Program-made: the position numbers and the translations under genes
The notes under the pieces: model-generated
The model's database searches: none
Seen by the model: only the letters and a program-made list of their open reading frames with translations
What the model was told of the DNA's origin: nothing
Assembly (NCBI GenBank): GCA_945883455.1
Contig: CAMCXJ010000136.1
Coordinates: 1 to 5,512 of the forward strand
DNA from: Prosthecobacter debontii
GTDB taxonomy: Bacteria > Verrucomicrobiota > Verrucomicrobiia > Verrucomicrobiales > Akkermansiaceae
Length of the DNA: 5,512 nt
Direction of reading: 5' to 3'
Shown: piece by piece, positions 1 to 5,512 of the stretch
Numbering within the stretch: the stretch's first letter is position 1
Layout of the letters: each line of letters opens with the position of its first letter

Positions 1-96
1 GACTCGGAAACTCCAGGCGGCGGAGGCGGAATTGGCTCGCCTGCGGAAAATGATATCCGAGTCCGATGCCCGCAGTAACGAGGCGATGCGGAATGC
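1..96 (+). repeat. Perfect 96-bp in-frame repeat, copy 1 (cut by window edge)
   Basis: Bases 1-96 are identical to bases 214-309. The offset is 213 bases, exactly 71 codons, so the reading frame is kept. The repeat encodes coiled-coil sequence including LARLRKMISESDARSNEAM. Identity stops at 97 and the rest of the period is only loosely similar. Because base 1 already matches, the repeat may extend left of the window. Confidence 0.95.
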
Positions 97-1993
97 AACG
101 CGCCTGCAGGACGTTCAGCGGCAGAACGAGGCTTTGGCGCGACAGCTCAAGGAGGCTGAGGCAAAGGCACAAGCGATGCGGATGCAAATTCCCGCGCAGC
201 CCGATCCGGCGGAGACTCGGAAACTCCAGGCGGCGGAGGCGGAATTGGCTCGCCTGCGGAAAATGATATCCGAGTCCGATGCCCGCAGTAACGAGGCGAT
301 GCGGAATGCGGCGCGGGTTGAGGACATGCGCAAACAGAACGACACGCTTTCCCGTCAGCTTCAGGCGGCAGAGGGAGCTGTTCAGTCGCTGCGGGCGCAG
401 ATGGCCGCCGCGCCGATCAAGAGCGAGATGGATGCGCTGAATAAACAGATCGAGGAGCTTGAACAGGAGCGCGAGGTGATGGGCATGGCGCTCAGGACGA
501 GCCGTGTCCAACAGACGGAGGCACTTTCCAAGATCGAAATCCTTGCGGCAGACATGGAGATCATAAAGAAGCAGGCGGAGGAATTGCGACAGTCCGAGGC
601 AAATCTGAACCAGCAGGCCGAGGAGTTGCGACAGTCCCAGGCGAATCTGAACCGCAACCTAGAGAAGGAACGCCAGGTGGCGAATGATGTGGTGAAGGGT
701 CAGCGCAAGCAGATGGAGATGCTCGAAAATGAGCTCGGGAAAAAATCCAAGGAACTTGAGGACGCGCAGGGCCAGATCGCCTCTTTGAAGAACGAGCTGG
801 AGGAAAGCCGCGATGCCTTCGCCGAGCTGCGTGAGGAACGCGACGGCCTGCTTCGCGAACGTGACCAGATGGCTGAGTTGCTAAAACTGAACGAGGAAGA
901 TCGCACGCAGGAACTCATCGAGCAGAATATGGGTCTCGCGAAAAACCTGCGTGAGGCAAACGAAAAAGTGGATCGCCTCAACAAGGATAATAATGCGGTC
1001 AAAGACGACATCGTGGATGCCTTGCGTGATCTAGCGATTGCGAAAAGCCAGATCAACCGTCTTCAGTATGTAAACCGTGAACAAACGGAACGCCTGGAGG
1101 AATTGACCCAAAAACTAAATGACGAAGAGGCAGCCTTGGCGAAAGGTGAAGTGAACGCCGACCCTGCGGAAGTGGAGATGCTGCGCGAAGTGATCCGCCG
1201 CCAGCTCCGGGAGCAGGAGCGCAGGAGACAGGCGAAAGAGGTGATCGTCGAGGCGGCGAAGCAGCTCGGCAAAGAGGACGAAAACCTGAACGAAGCGATC
1301 GAACTCTTCGTAGGCGCGGAAGTGGCGCTGACCCCGGAGGAACAAAAACTGGTAGCCGACCAACAGGTTGACGGCGAGTTCGTTTCACCCTTCGCAAGGG
1401 ATCGCAATGTAGTGGGACGTGCCACATCGGATCTCAACCTTGAGATGGAAAGTTATGACCGCGCGGCCACCAAAGCCTATCTAGCCGGCAGGTTGCTTCC
1501 GACCCGTGAACTCTTCGAGCTCATGGTCGAGCAAAATCCGGGTCATGTGCCTGCCCTTTGTAAACTCGGTGTGGTGCAACTAAAACTGGATGATCCCATA
1601 TCCGCCACACAGAGTTTCACAAGCGCTGTGGAACTGGATATGGATAATCCTTACGCGCATCGTATGCTCGGCTATGCTTATCTCAAGGTAGACGATTTCG
1701 TCGCGGCGGAACTGCATGTGAAGCGCTGCGTCGAGCTCGCTCCCGACGATGCCAAGGCTTACCTTTTGCTCGGCACCATCGCCTACCGCCTAGGTGAAAT
1801 GGGCGACGCAGAGGCGAATTTTAAATCGGCTATTATGGCGGATCCCGTCTCCAGCGAACCCTATTTCAACCTCGCACTCCTCTACGCGAAAAGCGGGCGT
1901 CTTGAGGAGGCGCGCGAGTTCTACCAGAAGGCTTTGGAAAGGGGCGCGCTACCCGATCAGTCGCTGGAAATGAAACTGGAGGACAAGCGATGA
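2..1993 (+). CDS. Large coiled-coil protein with C-terminal tetratricopeptide repeats (5' end outside window)
   Basis: The frame is open from the first bases, so the true start lies upstream; 663 residues are visible. An internal TTG at 32 is not a convincing start because the codons before it continue the same repeat. Residues 1 to about 385 are almost entirely E/K/Q/R/L/A-rich heptad-like sequence, as expected for a long coiled coil. It includes a 71-residue repeat at the left edge and a 14-residue tandem repeat near residues 191-218. A proline-containing break follows, then a charged helical linker (about 390-450). Four clean 34-residue tetratricopeptide repeats occupy residues 516-651, with one degenerate unit probably before them. 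These repeats normally mediate protein-protein contacts. No catalytic motif is visible. The stop overlaps the next gene's start. A structural or scaffolding role in the cell envelope is inference; the exact function is not recognised. Membrane anchoring or export cannot be judged without the N-terminus. Confidence 0.88.
   Translation, partial: TRKLQAAEAELARLRKMISESDARSNEAMRNATRLQDVQRQNEALARQLKEAEAKAQAMRMQIPAQPDPAETRKLQAAEAELARLRKMISESDARSNEAMRNAARVEDMRKQNDTLSRQLQAAEGAVQSLRAQMAAAPIKSEMDALNKQIEELEQEREVMGMALRTSRVQQTEALSKIEILAADMEIIKKQAEELRQSEANLNQQAEELRQSQANLNRNLEKERQVANDVVKGQRKQMEMLENELGKKSKELEDAQGQIASLKNELEESRDAFAELREERDGLLRERDQMAELLKLNEEDRTQELIEQNMGLAKNLREANEKVDRLNKDNNAVKDDIVDALRDLAIAKSQINRLQYVNREQTERLEELTQKLNDEEAALAKGEVNADPAEVEMLREVIRRQLREQERRRQAKEVIVEAAKQLGKEDENLNEAIELFVGAEVALTPEEQKLVADQQVDGEFVSPFARDRNVVGRATSDLNLEMESYDRAATKAYLAGRLLPTRELFELMVEQNPGHVPALCKLGVVQLKLDDPISATQSFTSAVELDMDNPYAHRMLGYAYLKVDDFVAAELHVKRCVELAPDDAKAYLLLGTIAYRLGEMGDAEANFKSAIMADPVSSEPYFNLALLYAKSGRLEEAREFYQKALERGALPDQSLEMKLEDKR
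214..309 (+). repeat. Perfect 96-bp in-frame repeat, copy 2
   Basis: This is the second copy of the sequence at 1-96, with no mismatches even at synonymous positions. Downstream, the 71-residue period carries on as a diverged protein-level repeat: QRQNEALARQLKEAE in the first unit corresponds to RKQNDTLSRQLQAAE in the second. This suggests an old 71-residue repeat whose first part was recently homogenised or re-duplicated. Confidence 0.95.
572..655 (+). repeat. Tandem 42-bp (14-residue) coiled-coil repeat, two units
   Basis: Units 572-613 and 614-655 match at 36 of 42 bases and encode QAEELRQSEANLNQ and QAEELRQSQANLNR. The 14-residue length is two heptads, so the duplication keeps coiled-coil phase. 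It lies within the long coiled-coil region. Confidence 0.9.
1547..1954 (+). other. Four consecutive tetratricopeptide repeats (protein domain)
   Basis: Four units of exactly 34 codons lie at 1547-1648, 1649-1750, 1751-1852 and 1853-1954. Each shows the family pattern: a small or hydrophobic residue near position 8 (LG, LG, LG, LA), an aromatic or hydrophobic residue near 11, alanine at 20 and a conserved A/C-x-x-L/A-D-P-like end (for example VELAPDD, IMADPVS). A weaker unit (AYLAGRLLPTRELFELMVEQNP) directly precedes them. Such arrays form a superhelical groove that binds partner proteins. Confidence 0.9.
1978..1983 (+). promoter_or_regulatory. Shine-Dalgarno site for the 1990 start
   Basis: GGAGGA lies six bases before the ATG at 1990, inside the end of the upstream coding region. 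It supports this ATG as the true start. With the ATGA stop/start overlap, it also points to translational coupling between the two genes. Confidence 0.8.
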
Positions 1994-2586
1994 CCAAAGG
2001 TTGGATAGCGTTTTTTCCTCTGACGGCAGCTTGCGCCTTGATGGTTTGCTGCGCCGGGGAAAAAGTCGATCACTCGAAGCCCACTCAGGCGGCGAGGCCG
2101 GGTTTGCAGGAAAGGCTTTCCGAAAACGCAGGTTACAAGCAGAACGAGAAAGGCGAATGGGTGCCCAAGATCGATAAGCGCAGCAGCTACGATAGTCAGC
2201 GCGATACGCCGTATTTCAAGGACAAGCTCGCGACAGCAGAGCGCTACAAGACCGACGATTACGCGAAGAAATCTTGGTGGGGGAGCAAGGGATACGGCAA
2301 AAAATCCTACGAAGGCGTTACGGATGGATCGAGGTTCCGGACGGAAGCGCGACAAGACGGCCAAGTGGCGCTCGACAACGGCAAGGCGGCGAGAACAACC
2401 GACCCTTTCAAGACCAACACCCTGACCTATGATTCGGCGCTTGAGAGCAGAAATCCTGGAATCGATAGGCCGACGAACGCGTTGATCGAAAGCGAGAGAA
2501 AGACTTACAAAGCCCCTTCCGTGATCGACTGGAAGGAGCAGCGCTCGTTGGACTTGGATCAGTCAAGGAGCATCCTAGGGAGATGA
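1990..2586 (+). CDS. Small exported, probably lipid-anchored, charged protein of unknown function
   Basis: The 198-residue product begins with a short signal-like segment: a lysine at 3, a hydrophobic stretch from W5 to V19, then Cys20-Cys21. This looks like a lipoprotein signal, but the lipobox is atypical (LMVC or MVCC, without the usual glycine or alanine before the cysteine), so lipidation is inference. The rest (about 24-198) has no membrane segment and no further cysteine. It is rich in K, R, D, E, S, T and Y, with a basic aromatic patch around 93-107 (KKSWWGSKGYGKKSY), and is probably extended or partly disordered. The start overlaps the upstream stop by four bases (ATGA) and has a strong ribosome-binding site, so the gene is very likely co-expressed with the coiled-coil/TPR protein and may be its partner. 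I do not recognise a family. Confidence 0.82.
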   Translation: MTKGWIAFFPLTAACALMVCCAGEKVDHSKPTQAARPGLQERLSENAGYKQNEKGEWVPKIDKRSSYDSQRDTPYFKDKLATAERYKTDDYAKKSWWGSKGYGKKSYEGVTDGSRFRTEARQDGQVALDNGKAARTTDPFKTNTLTYDSALESRNPGIDRPTNALIESERKTYKAPSVIDWKEQRSLDLDQSRSILGR

Positions 2587-2588
2587 TC

Positions 2589-2615
2589 CGTGGCGCGGAT
2601 TACATCCGCCATGCC
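2589..2615 (+). repeat. Outer inverted repeat, left arm, with internal palindrome
   Basis: This 27-base segment matches the reverse complement of 2970-2997 in 25 of 28 aligned columns (one gap, two mismatches in the loop). It contains its own hairpin: GCGGAT (2595-2600), loop TAC, ATCCGC (2604-2609). It begins two bases after the stop of the upstream coding region. The form resembles REP-type palindromes. Confidence 0.8.
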
Positions 2616-2729
2616 AAATAATCGATACTGCCACGCATAAGGTTCTGTGGAGATCGTATCGGGTGAAGGTGCGATTCGATTTCGGAGAAATTGGCTGGCG
2701 AGTTCTTGGGTGTGTGAGTGCCGTCGGCA

Positions 2730-2788
2730 GCCAAAGGCTTTGGACTGCAACAGCCTGCTGTAGCTTTCCGCGAGACAGCCTGCTGTCA
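2730..2788 (+). repeat. Inner inverted repeat, left arm
   Basis: It aligns to the reverse complement of 2841-2900 with about 45 identities in 60 columns. Shared blocks include TGGACTGC, AGCCTGCTG and GCTTTC. The arm also contains the palindrome ACAGCCTGCTGT twice, at 2750-2761 and 2775-2786, 25 bases apart. The mismatches between the arms suggest two independently diverged family members in opposite orientation rather than a fresh duplication. Confidence 0.8.
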
Positions 2789-2840
2789 GCGGCGGAGGAC
2801 TTGGGAAAGATCAAGCCTTACCGAGCCAATGCCGCCCGGC

Positions 2841-2900
2841 TCGCAGCAGGGCTGCATTGCCGAAAGCGGCAGCAGGCTTCCGCAGTCCATGGCCTTCGGC
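2841..2900 (-). repeat. Inner inverted repeat, right arm
   Basis: This is the opposite-strand counterpart of 2730-2788, separated from it by 52 bases. Read on the minus strand it carries the same ordered blocks, including TGGACTGCGGAAGCCTGCTG. It also holds a small hairpin, GCAGC (2843-2847) with GCTGC (2851-2855). Together the arms could form a long imperfect stem. Confidence 0.8.
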
Positions 2901-2969
2901 GGATTGGCTTGCCGTTGATCATCCCGTTTCCTTCTCACAAATCTTGATGCGCGGCGGTATAGCGCAGTA

Positions 2970-2997
2970 GGCATGGCGGATAAAATCCGCCGCCACG
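2970..2997 (-). repeat. Outer inverted repeat, right arm, with internal palindrome
   Basis: This is the counterpart of 2589-2615 in opposite orientation. It has a perfect 7-bp hairpin, GGCGGAT (2975-2981), loop AAA, ATCCGCC (2985-2991). It ends five bases before the stop of the minus-strand coding region. Where the two arms differ is mostly the loop (TTT here on the minus strand, TAC in the other), so the stems are better kept than the loops. Confidence 0.8.
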
Positions 2998-3002
2998 TGC
3001 GG

Positions 3003-3974
3003 CTACGAGCCTGGCAATTGCACTACTTTGGAATACTGGTAGGAGTGCTTCGCGATAAACTCGGCGAGCTTGGGGCCGGTGAGATCGCTGCGCCTACGCA
3101 TTTGTTGCAGCCCAAAATCGCTGAGCACGGTGATGGAAATTTCTGCTGCGGCGAGGCGCCCGGCCGCGAGTCGAGCTTTAGCTTGAGCATCAGACTCGCT
3201 GGGCTCCTTTGGCGGCACGAACGCGGTGTTCATGCCGCTTCCTGTGATCCGAAATTCCTCCGTGGAATTGGTACCCTTTCCTACGGGGACAGTGACGGAT
3301 TTTAAACCGGTTGTAGTCGTTGTGCTCACGTGAAAAGTAACAGTGAACTGATAGACGTTCTCACAGATGAAGTTTACCTCCTTGTCGACATCGGCTCCCG
3401 TATCGCCAGTGTTGACTGCCGCTGCGAATGGAGCCTTGATGCTTGCCTGTCCGAGTATGTTCGCGAATGTCACATCTGGATTCACGATCTTGCGATAAAG
3501 TACGAAGGTTTTGTATGCGTCCTCATCATCCCCAGCGATGGGATCCTTGTAAGTGAGCTTGTAGCCGACGGTGGAGACATCGCCGCCCTTATCTTCGGGC
3601 CTTGGAACACCATTTTCATCTAGGCCGATTTTGCCGTCGTAGCGGTCGGTCGCTGCCGAGAAAAAGATGAGGTCGATCGCGTTGGGGCTGAGGTTGCCCT
3701 TCGGTCCGTCGCTCGGGGGTGCTGATTTCGCGGAAAGCCATTCGAAGGTGTTGCCTTTGCGGGACACAAAGGATTCGAAGTCGCGCGCCATCGTGTCGAT
3801 CATCGACTTGGCTTGGCGGGCGGCTCGGATTTCCGCGCGACTGCGGTTCCATGTCTCCAGTGCCATCGCGGTGACCGATACGAGAACCGTGATGATGATC
3901 GTGGTGATCGCCATCGCCACCAGGAGTTCGATGAGGGTGAAACCGCGCTTGGAGTTTTTTGATCGGGCTTTCAT
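3003..3974 (-). CDS. Prepilin-like minor pseudopilin, GspJ-like / Verru_Chthon cassette protein C type
   Basis: The 323-residue product starts with a short basic leader ending in Gly11, followed by F12-T-L-I-E16. This is the class III prepilin signal, with cleavage expected after Gly11 and the usual glutamate at mature position 5. A hydrophobic helix runs from about 12 to 36, then an amphipathic stretch with TWNRSRAEIRAARQAKSM (41-58), as in the GspJ side of the pseudopilin family. The remainder is a globular, mostly beta-looking periplasmic domain with a five-threonine run at 218-222 and an Ala/Arg-rich helix near 261-278. By family knowledge, such proteins are trimmed by a prepilin peptidase and sit at the tip of a type II secretion pseudopilus. 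It is the third gene of the D-B-C run, starting 19 bases after the previous stop, with AGGAA nine bases before its ATG. The prepilin class is firm; the C subtype is from memory of the family. Confidence 0.9.
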   Translation of the reverse strand: MKARSKNSKRGFTLIELLVAMAITTIIITVLVSVTAMALETWNRSRAEIRAARQAKSMIDTMARDFESFVSRKGNTFEWLSAKSAPPSDGPKGNLSPNAIDLIFFSAATDRYDGKIGLDENGVPRPEDKGGDVSTVGYKLTYKDPIAGDDEDAYKTFVLYRKIVNPDVTFANILGQASIKAPFAAAVNTGDTGADVDKEVNFICENVYQFTVTFHVSTTTTTGLKSVTVPVGKGTNSTEEFRITGSGMNTAFVPPKEPSESDAQAKARLAAGRLAAAEISITVLSDFGLQQMRRRSDLTGPKLAEFIAKHSYQYSKVVQLPGS

Positions 3975-3983
3975 GGGGAATGA

Positions 3984-3988
3984 TTCCT
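3984..3988 (-). promoter_or_regulatory. Shine-Dalgarno site for the 3974 start
   Basis: Read on the minus strand this is AGGAA, nine bases before the ATG at 3974 and inside the 19-base gap after the preceding stop. It supports the chosen start, which also gives a short leader of the normal length before the cleavage glycine. Confidence 0.65.
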
Positions 3989-3993
3989 AAGGT

Positions 3994-4740
3994 TCAGCGG
4001 CGCACGGCGAGGTTGCGGGTGAAGATGGGTTTGATGGTGGTGCTGTTGAAACGCGTCGTAAAGGTAGTGCTTTTTAGATAGGCAATGGATTTGGTAGGGA
4101 CGCTGTGGAATTCGGCGGAGAATGCGATCACCGCCTCCTTGTAGGTGGCGGCATCGGCCGCTTCGGTGGGTGGGGTATCTGCGTTCATAATTTTGCCTGC
4201 TGTGCCGGGTTTTAGCTCACCTGCCGCAAATACAAGTTGGGTAGGTTTCACGAAAAACACTGATCCCTCAATAGCTTTGAGATCATTCTCGAGCTCGGTG
4301 TCACCGAGGCGCCGCGCCATGGATTGAACGATGTAGTCTTTGCCGGGTTCTCCTGTGATGGCAACTTTCGGTGGGGGTGTGCCATCTGCGCGTGGAGTGG
4401 CTTTTGGATCAGCTCTATATTGATAAGCGAAAATCGCGTTTGCAGGAGTATTACTGCTTTTAATCCAGTTAAATGCTTTATCAAAACCGGTCGTTGGGTC
4501 GGGCGTCTCCTGGCCTTTTCTGAGGGTAGCGAGTTCCATCTCCAGCGTCGTAGTAAGCCGGTCGGCCTGTTCGGAGCTGATCGAGCGGCGGATGCCCTGG
4601 GCGGCGGGTGTGAAGACGGCGATGAAACCAGTCAACAGCACGGCCAGCACGCCGATCGCGATGACGGTTTCGGTGAGGGTGAACGCCTTTGGCAAACGGA
4701 GTGCCCTGATTTTGGAAAACGAATCGAACGGGGTTTTCAT
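3994..4740 (-). CDS. Prepilin-like minor pseudopilin, GspI-like / Verru_Chthon cassette protein B type
   Basis: The 248-residue product has a basic leader (K2, K10, R12, R15, K18), then A19 | F20-T-L-T-E24, a prepilin-type cleavage site with the conserved glutamate at mature position 5. The residue before the cut is alanine rather than the usual glycine; some minor pilins tolerate this. A hydrophobic helix follows (about 20-43, ETVIAIGVLAVLLTGFIAVF), in style closest to GspI. After it comes a helical extension (about 55-75) and a soluble domain with proline-rich loops near 111-125. It starts six bases after the previous stop. No clear Shine-Dalgarno site is seen, so translation may depend on coupling to the gene before it. 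The expected role is a minor pseudopilin in the inner membrane and periplasm. The prepilin class is firm; the B subtype is inferred from helix style, size and gene order. Confidence 0.88.
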   Translation of the reverse strand: MKTPFDSFSKIRALRLPKAFTLTETVIAIGVLAVLLTGFIAVFTPAAQGIRRSISSEQADRLTTTLEMELATLRKGQETPDPTTGFDKAFNWIKSSNTPANAIFAYQYRADPKATPRADGTPPPKVAITGEPGKDYIVQSMARRLGDTELENDLKAIEGSVFFVKPTQLVFAAGELKPGTAGKIMNADTPPTEAADAATYKEAVIAFSAEFHSVPTKSIAYLKSTTFTTRFNSTTIKPIFTRNLAVRR

Positions 4741-4746
4741 GGGTAT

Positions 4747-5463
4747 TCAGAAATTGAAAGGTTGTGCACCACTGGGAAGTGTCGGGTTTTGGATCTGCTC
4801 CGGGCTGCGGAAAGCGGAAGTCCGCCCATTGCGCCAGACGACAAATCCCGAGAAGTCCCGCGCGGCTCCCTTGGTGGTTTTGGGTTCCTGATTCTTTGGT
4901 CGGACGCCGCTGCCGACAACGAAACTTGAACCTGCCTCTTCGAATATCCCCTCACCGTTGAATTCGTAATAGGCGTATTTGCCGTGGTAGTCGGCTTTGA
5001 TGTCTGCGCCAGCGAAGGTTTCCTCTTTGATTTTGCTGCCGCTCTTCAAGGCGGAATAGCTAGCGCTGAAATAGGTTCCTTTGGGCATTTCGTATCCGCG
5101 GTTGGTCATGACCCATGTTCCGGCTGCAACACTGCCGTCCGTGTTGATTTTTTCATGAACAATCACAACCCTACGAAGATAGTTTTCGCTGGCCTTGTCA
5201 TTAACATCGATCAGCACCCGAGCTTTGCAGCGTTTCGAAACGGCGATAGTGCGGGCTTCCTCGAAAAGGGATTCGCAGGTGGCGACGGCGCTGGTGACGC
5301 CTTTGCCCGCATTCAGGTTCCCGACTCCGATCGCTCCCGCCGCCATGAGAATGGTGATGATGGCGATGACCGCGAGGATTTCTACGAGGGTGAATCCCGG
5401 GAGTCTGCGTGAGAGGGAATCAGGAGTTGCCTTCAAGGGTTTATGGTTCATGGCGACTTGCAT
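4747..5463 (-). CDS. Prepilin-like minor pseudopilin, GspH/FimT-like / Verru_Chthon cassette protein D type
   Basis: The 238-residue product has a 23-residue basic leader ending LPG, then F24-T-L-V-E28, with cleavage expected after Gly23 and glutamate at mature position 5. The hydrophobic helix spans about 24-48. Next comes a helix and strand typical of the GspH/FimT fold (CESLFEEARTIAVSKRCKAR, 63-82), then a beta-rich part with YYEFNGEGIF (165-174) and a final VVWRNGRTSAF strand (208-218), both like GspH. Cys63 and Cys79 could form a disulfide. Its position as first of the three fits the H-I-J order of type II secretion operons. The start at 5463 has no evident ribosome-binding site. A second ATG at 5451 (Met5) is equally possible and keeps the whole signal. 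Only 49 bases lie upstream in the window, so the operon's first gene and promoter cannot be determined. The D subtype is from memory of the family. Confidence 0.9.
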   Translation of the reverse strand: MQVAMNHKPLKATPDSLSRRLPGFTLVEILAVIAIITILMAAGAIGVGNLNAGKGVTSAVATCESLFEEARTIAVSKRCKARVLIDVNDKASENYLRRVVIVHEKINTDGSVAAGTWVMTNRGYEMPKGTYFSASYSALKSGSKIKEETFAGADIKADYHGKYAYYEFNGEGIFEEAGSSFVVGSGVRPKNQEPKTTKGAARDFSGFVVWRNGRTSAFRSPEQIQNPTLPSGAQPFNF

Positions 5464-5512
5464 AGTTTTGGTTAGGTTGGCCTTTTCGATCTGAACCGCA
5501 AGATTTTTTGTC

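Larger units (their letters stand above)
2587..3002. other. Non-coding gap between convergent genes, made of nested inverted repeats
   Basis: This 416-base stretch runs from one stop codon to the other. It holds an outer inverted pair (2589-2615 and 2970-2997) and an inner inverted pair (2730-2788 and 2841-2900), giving a roughly symmetrical layout. No open frame here has protein-like composition, and I see no tRNA or rRNA. The short hairpins in it are not followed by a T tract in either direction, so they are not classical intrinsic terminators, though the large foldback could still help end transcription from both sides. The stretches 2616-2729 and 2901-2969 show nothing I can name. Confidence 0.75.

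Noticed and set aside
1053..1437. Overlapping minus-strand open frames of about 124 codons
   Set aside because: They are antisense to the coiled-coil gene. Their Arg/Pro/Ser-rich products reflect the GC-rich complement of that gene.
1957..2364. Minus-strand open frame of 135 codons
   Set aside because: It spans the end of one convincing gene and most of the next on the other strand, with no domain or start signal.
2750..2786. Possible CRISPR-like array from the repeated ACAGCCTGCTGT
   Set aside because: There are only two 12-base units 25 bases apart inside a larger repeat. There is no regular array and no cas gene.
2663..2947. Plus-strand open frame of 94 codons in the gap, from a GTG
   Set aside because: It runs straight through both inner inverted-repeat arms. 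It has no ribosome-binding site and its composition (Arg, Ala, Cys, Ser rich) looks like translated repeat DNA.
2970..2997. Intrinsic terminator for the pseudopilin operon
   Set aside because: A good hairpin exists, but no run of T follows it on the minus strand, so it does not meet the usual criteria.
4324..4929. Plus-strand open frame of 201 codons
   Set aside because: It lies antisense across two clear prepilin genes, and its product has no recognisable features.
5464..5512. Promoter upstream of the first pseudopilin gene
   Set aside because: A TTGCGG-like box is present, but no convincing -10 element lies at the right distance. Only 49 bases are visible and the operon may start further upstream.

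Overview
The window most likely comes from a Gram-negative bacterium with a type II secretion or type IV pilus-like assembly system, and a member of the Verrucomicrobiota is my best guess. The reasons are a run of three small prepilin-type genes resembling the 'Verru_Chthon cassette' proteins D, B and C named in that phylum, and a moderately GC-rich composition. The phylum call is inference from remembered family features, since no search was possible.

Layout: two gene groups converge on a repeat-filled gap. On the plus strand, bases 2-1993 carry the 3' part of a large coiled-coil protein ending in tetratricopeptide repeats; its start lies before the window. It overlaps by four bases with a 198-residue exported, probably lipid-anchored, charged protein of unknown function (1990-2586). 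On the minus strand, reading from 5463 down to 3003, are three tightly packed prepilin-like genes. They look like GspH-, GspI- and GspJ-type minor pseudopilins in that order (Verru_Chthon D, B and C types). The gaps between them are 6 and 19 bases, so they are probably one operon.

The 416-base gap (2587-3002) holds no credible gene. It contains two nested pairs of inverted repeats: an outer pair of about 28 bases lying almost against the two stop codons, and an inner pair of about 60 bases at roughly 75% identity. It looks like a dispersed, non-coding, possibly mobile or REP-type element sitting between convergent genes.

How the genes may work together: the three pseudopilins would be processed by a prepilin peptidase and join the tip of an inner-membrane pseudopilus. 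A GspK/Verru_Chthon A-like partner would be expected directly after the third gene but is not there. The plus-strand pair could be an envelope scaffold plus a periplasmic or lipid-anchored partner. Nothing in the sequence ties it functionally to the pseudopilins beyond adjacency. The most notable structures are the nested inverted repeats and a 96-base perfect in-frame repeat with a 213-base (71-residue) period at the left edge.
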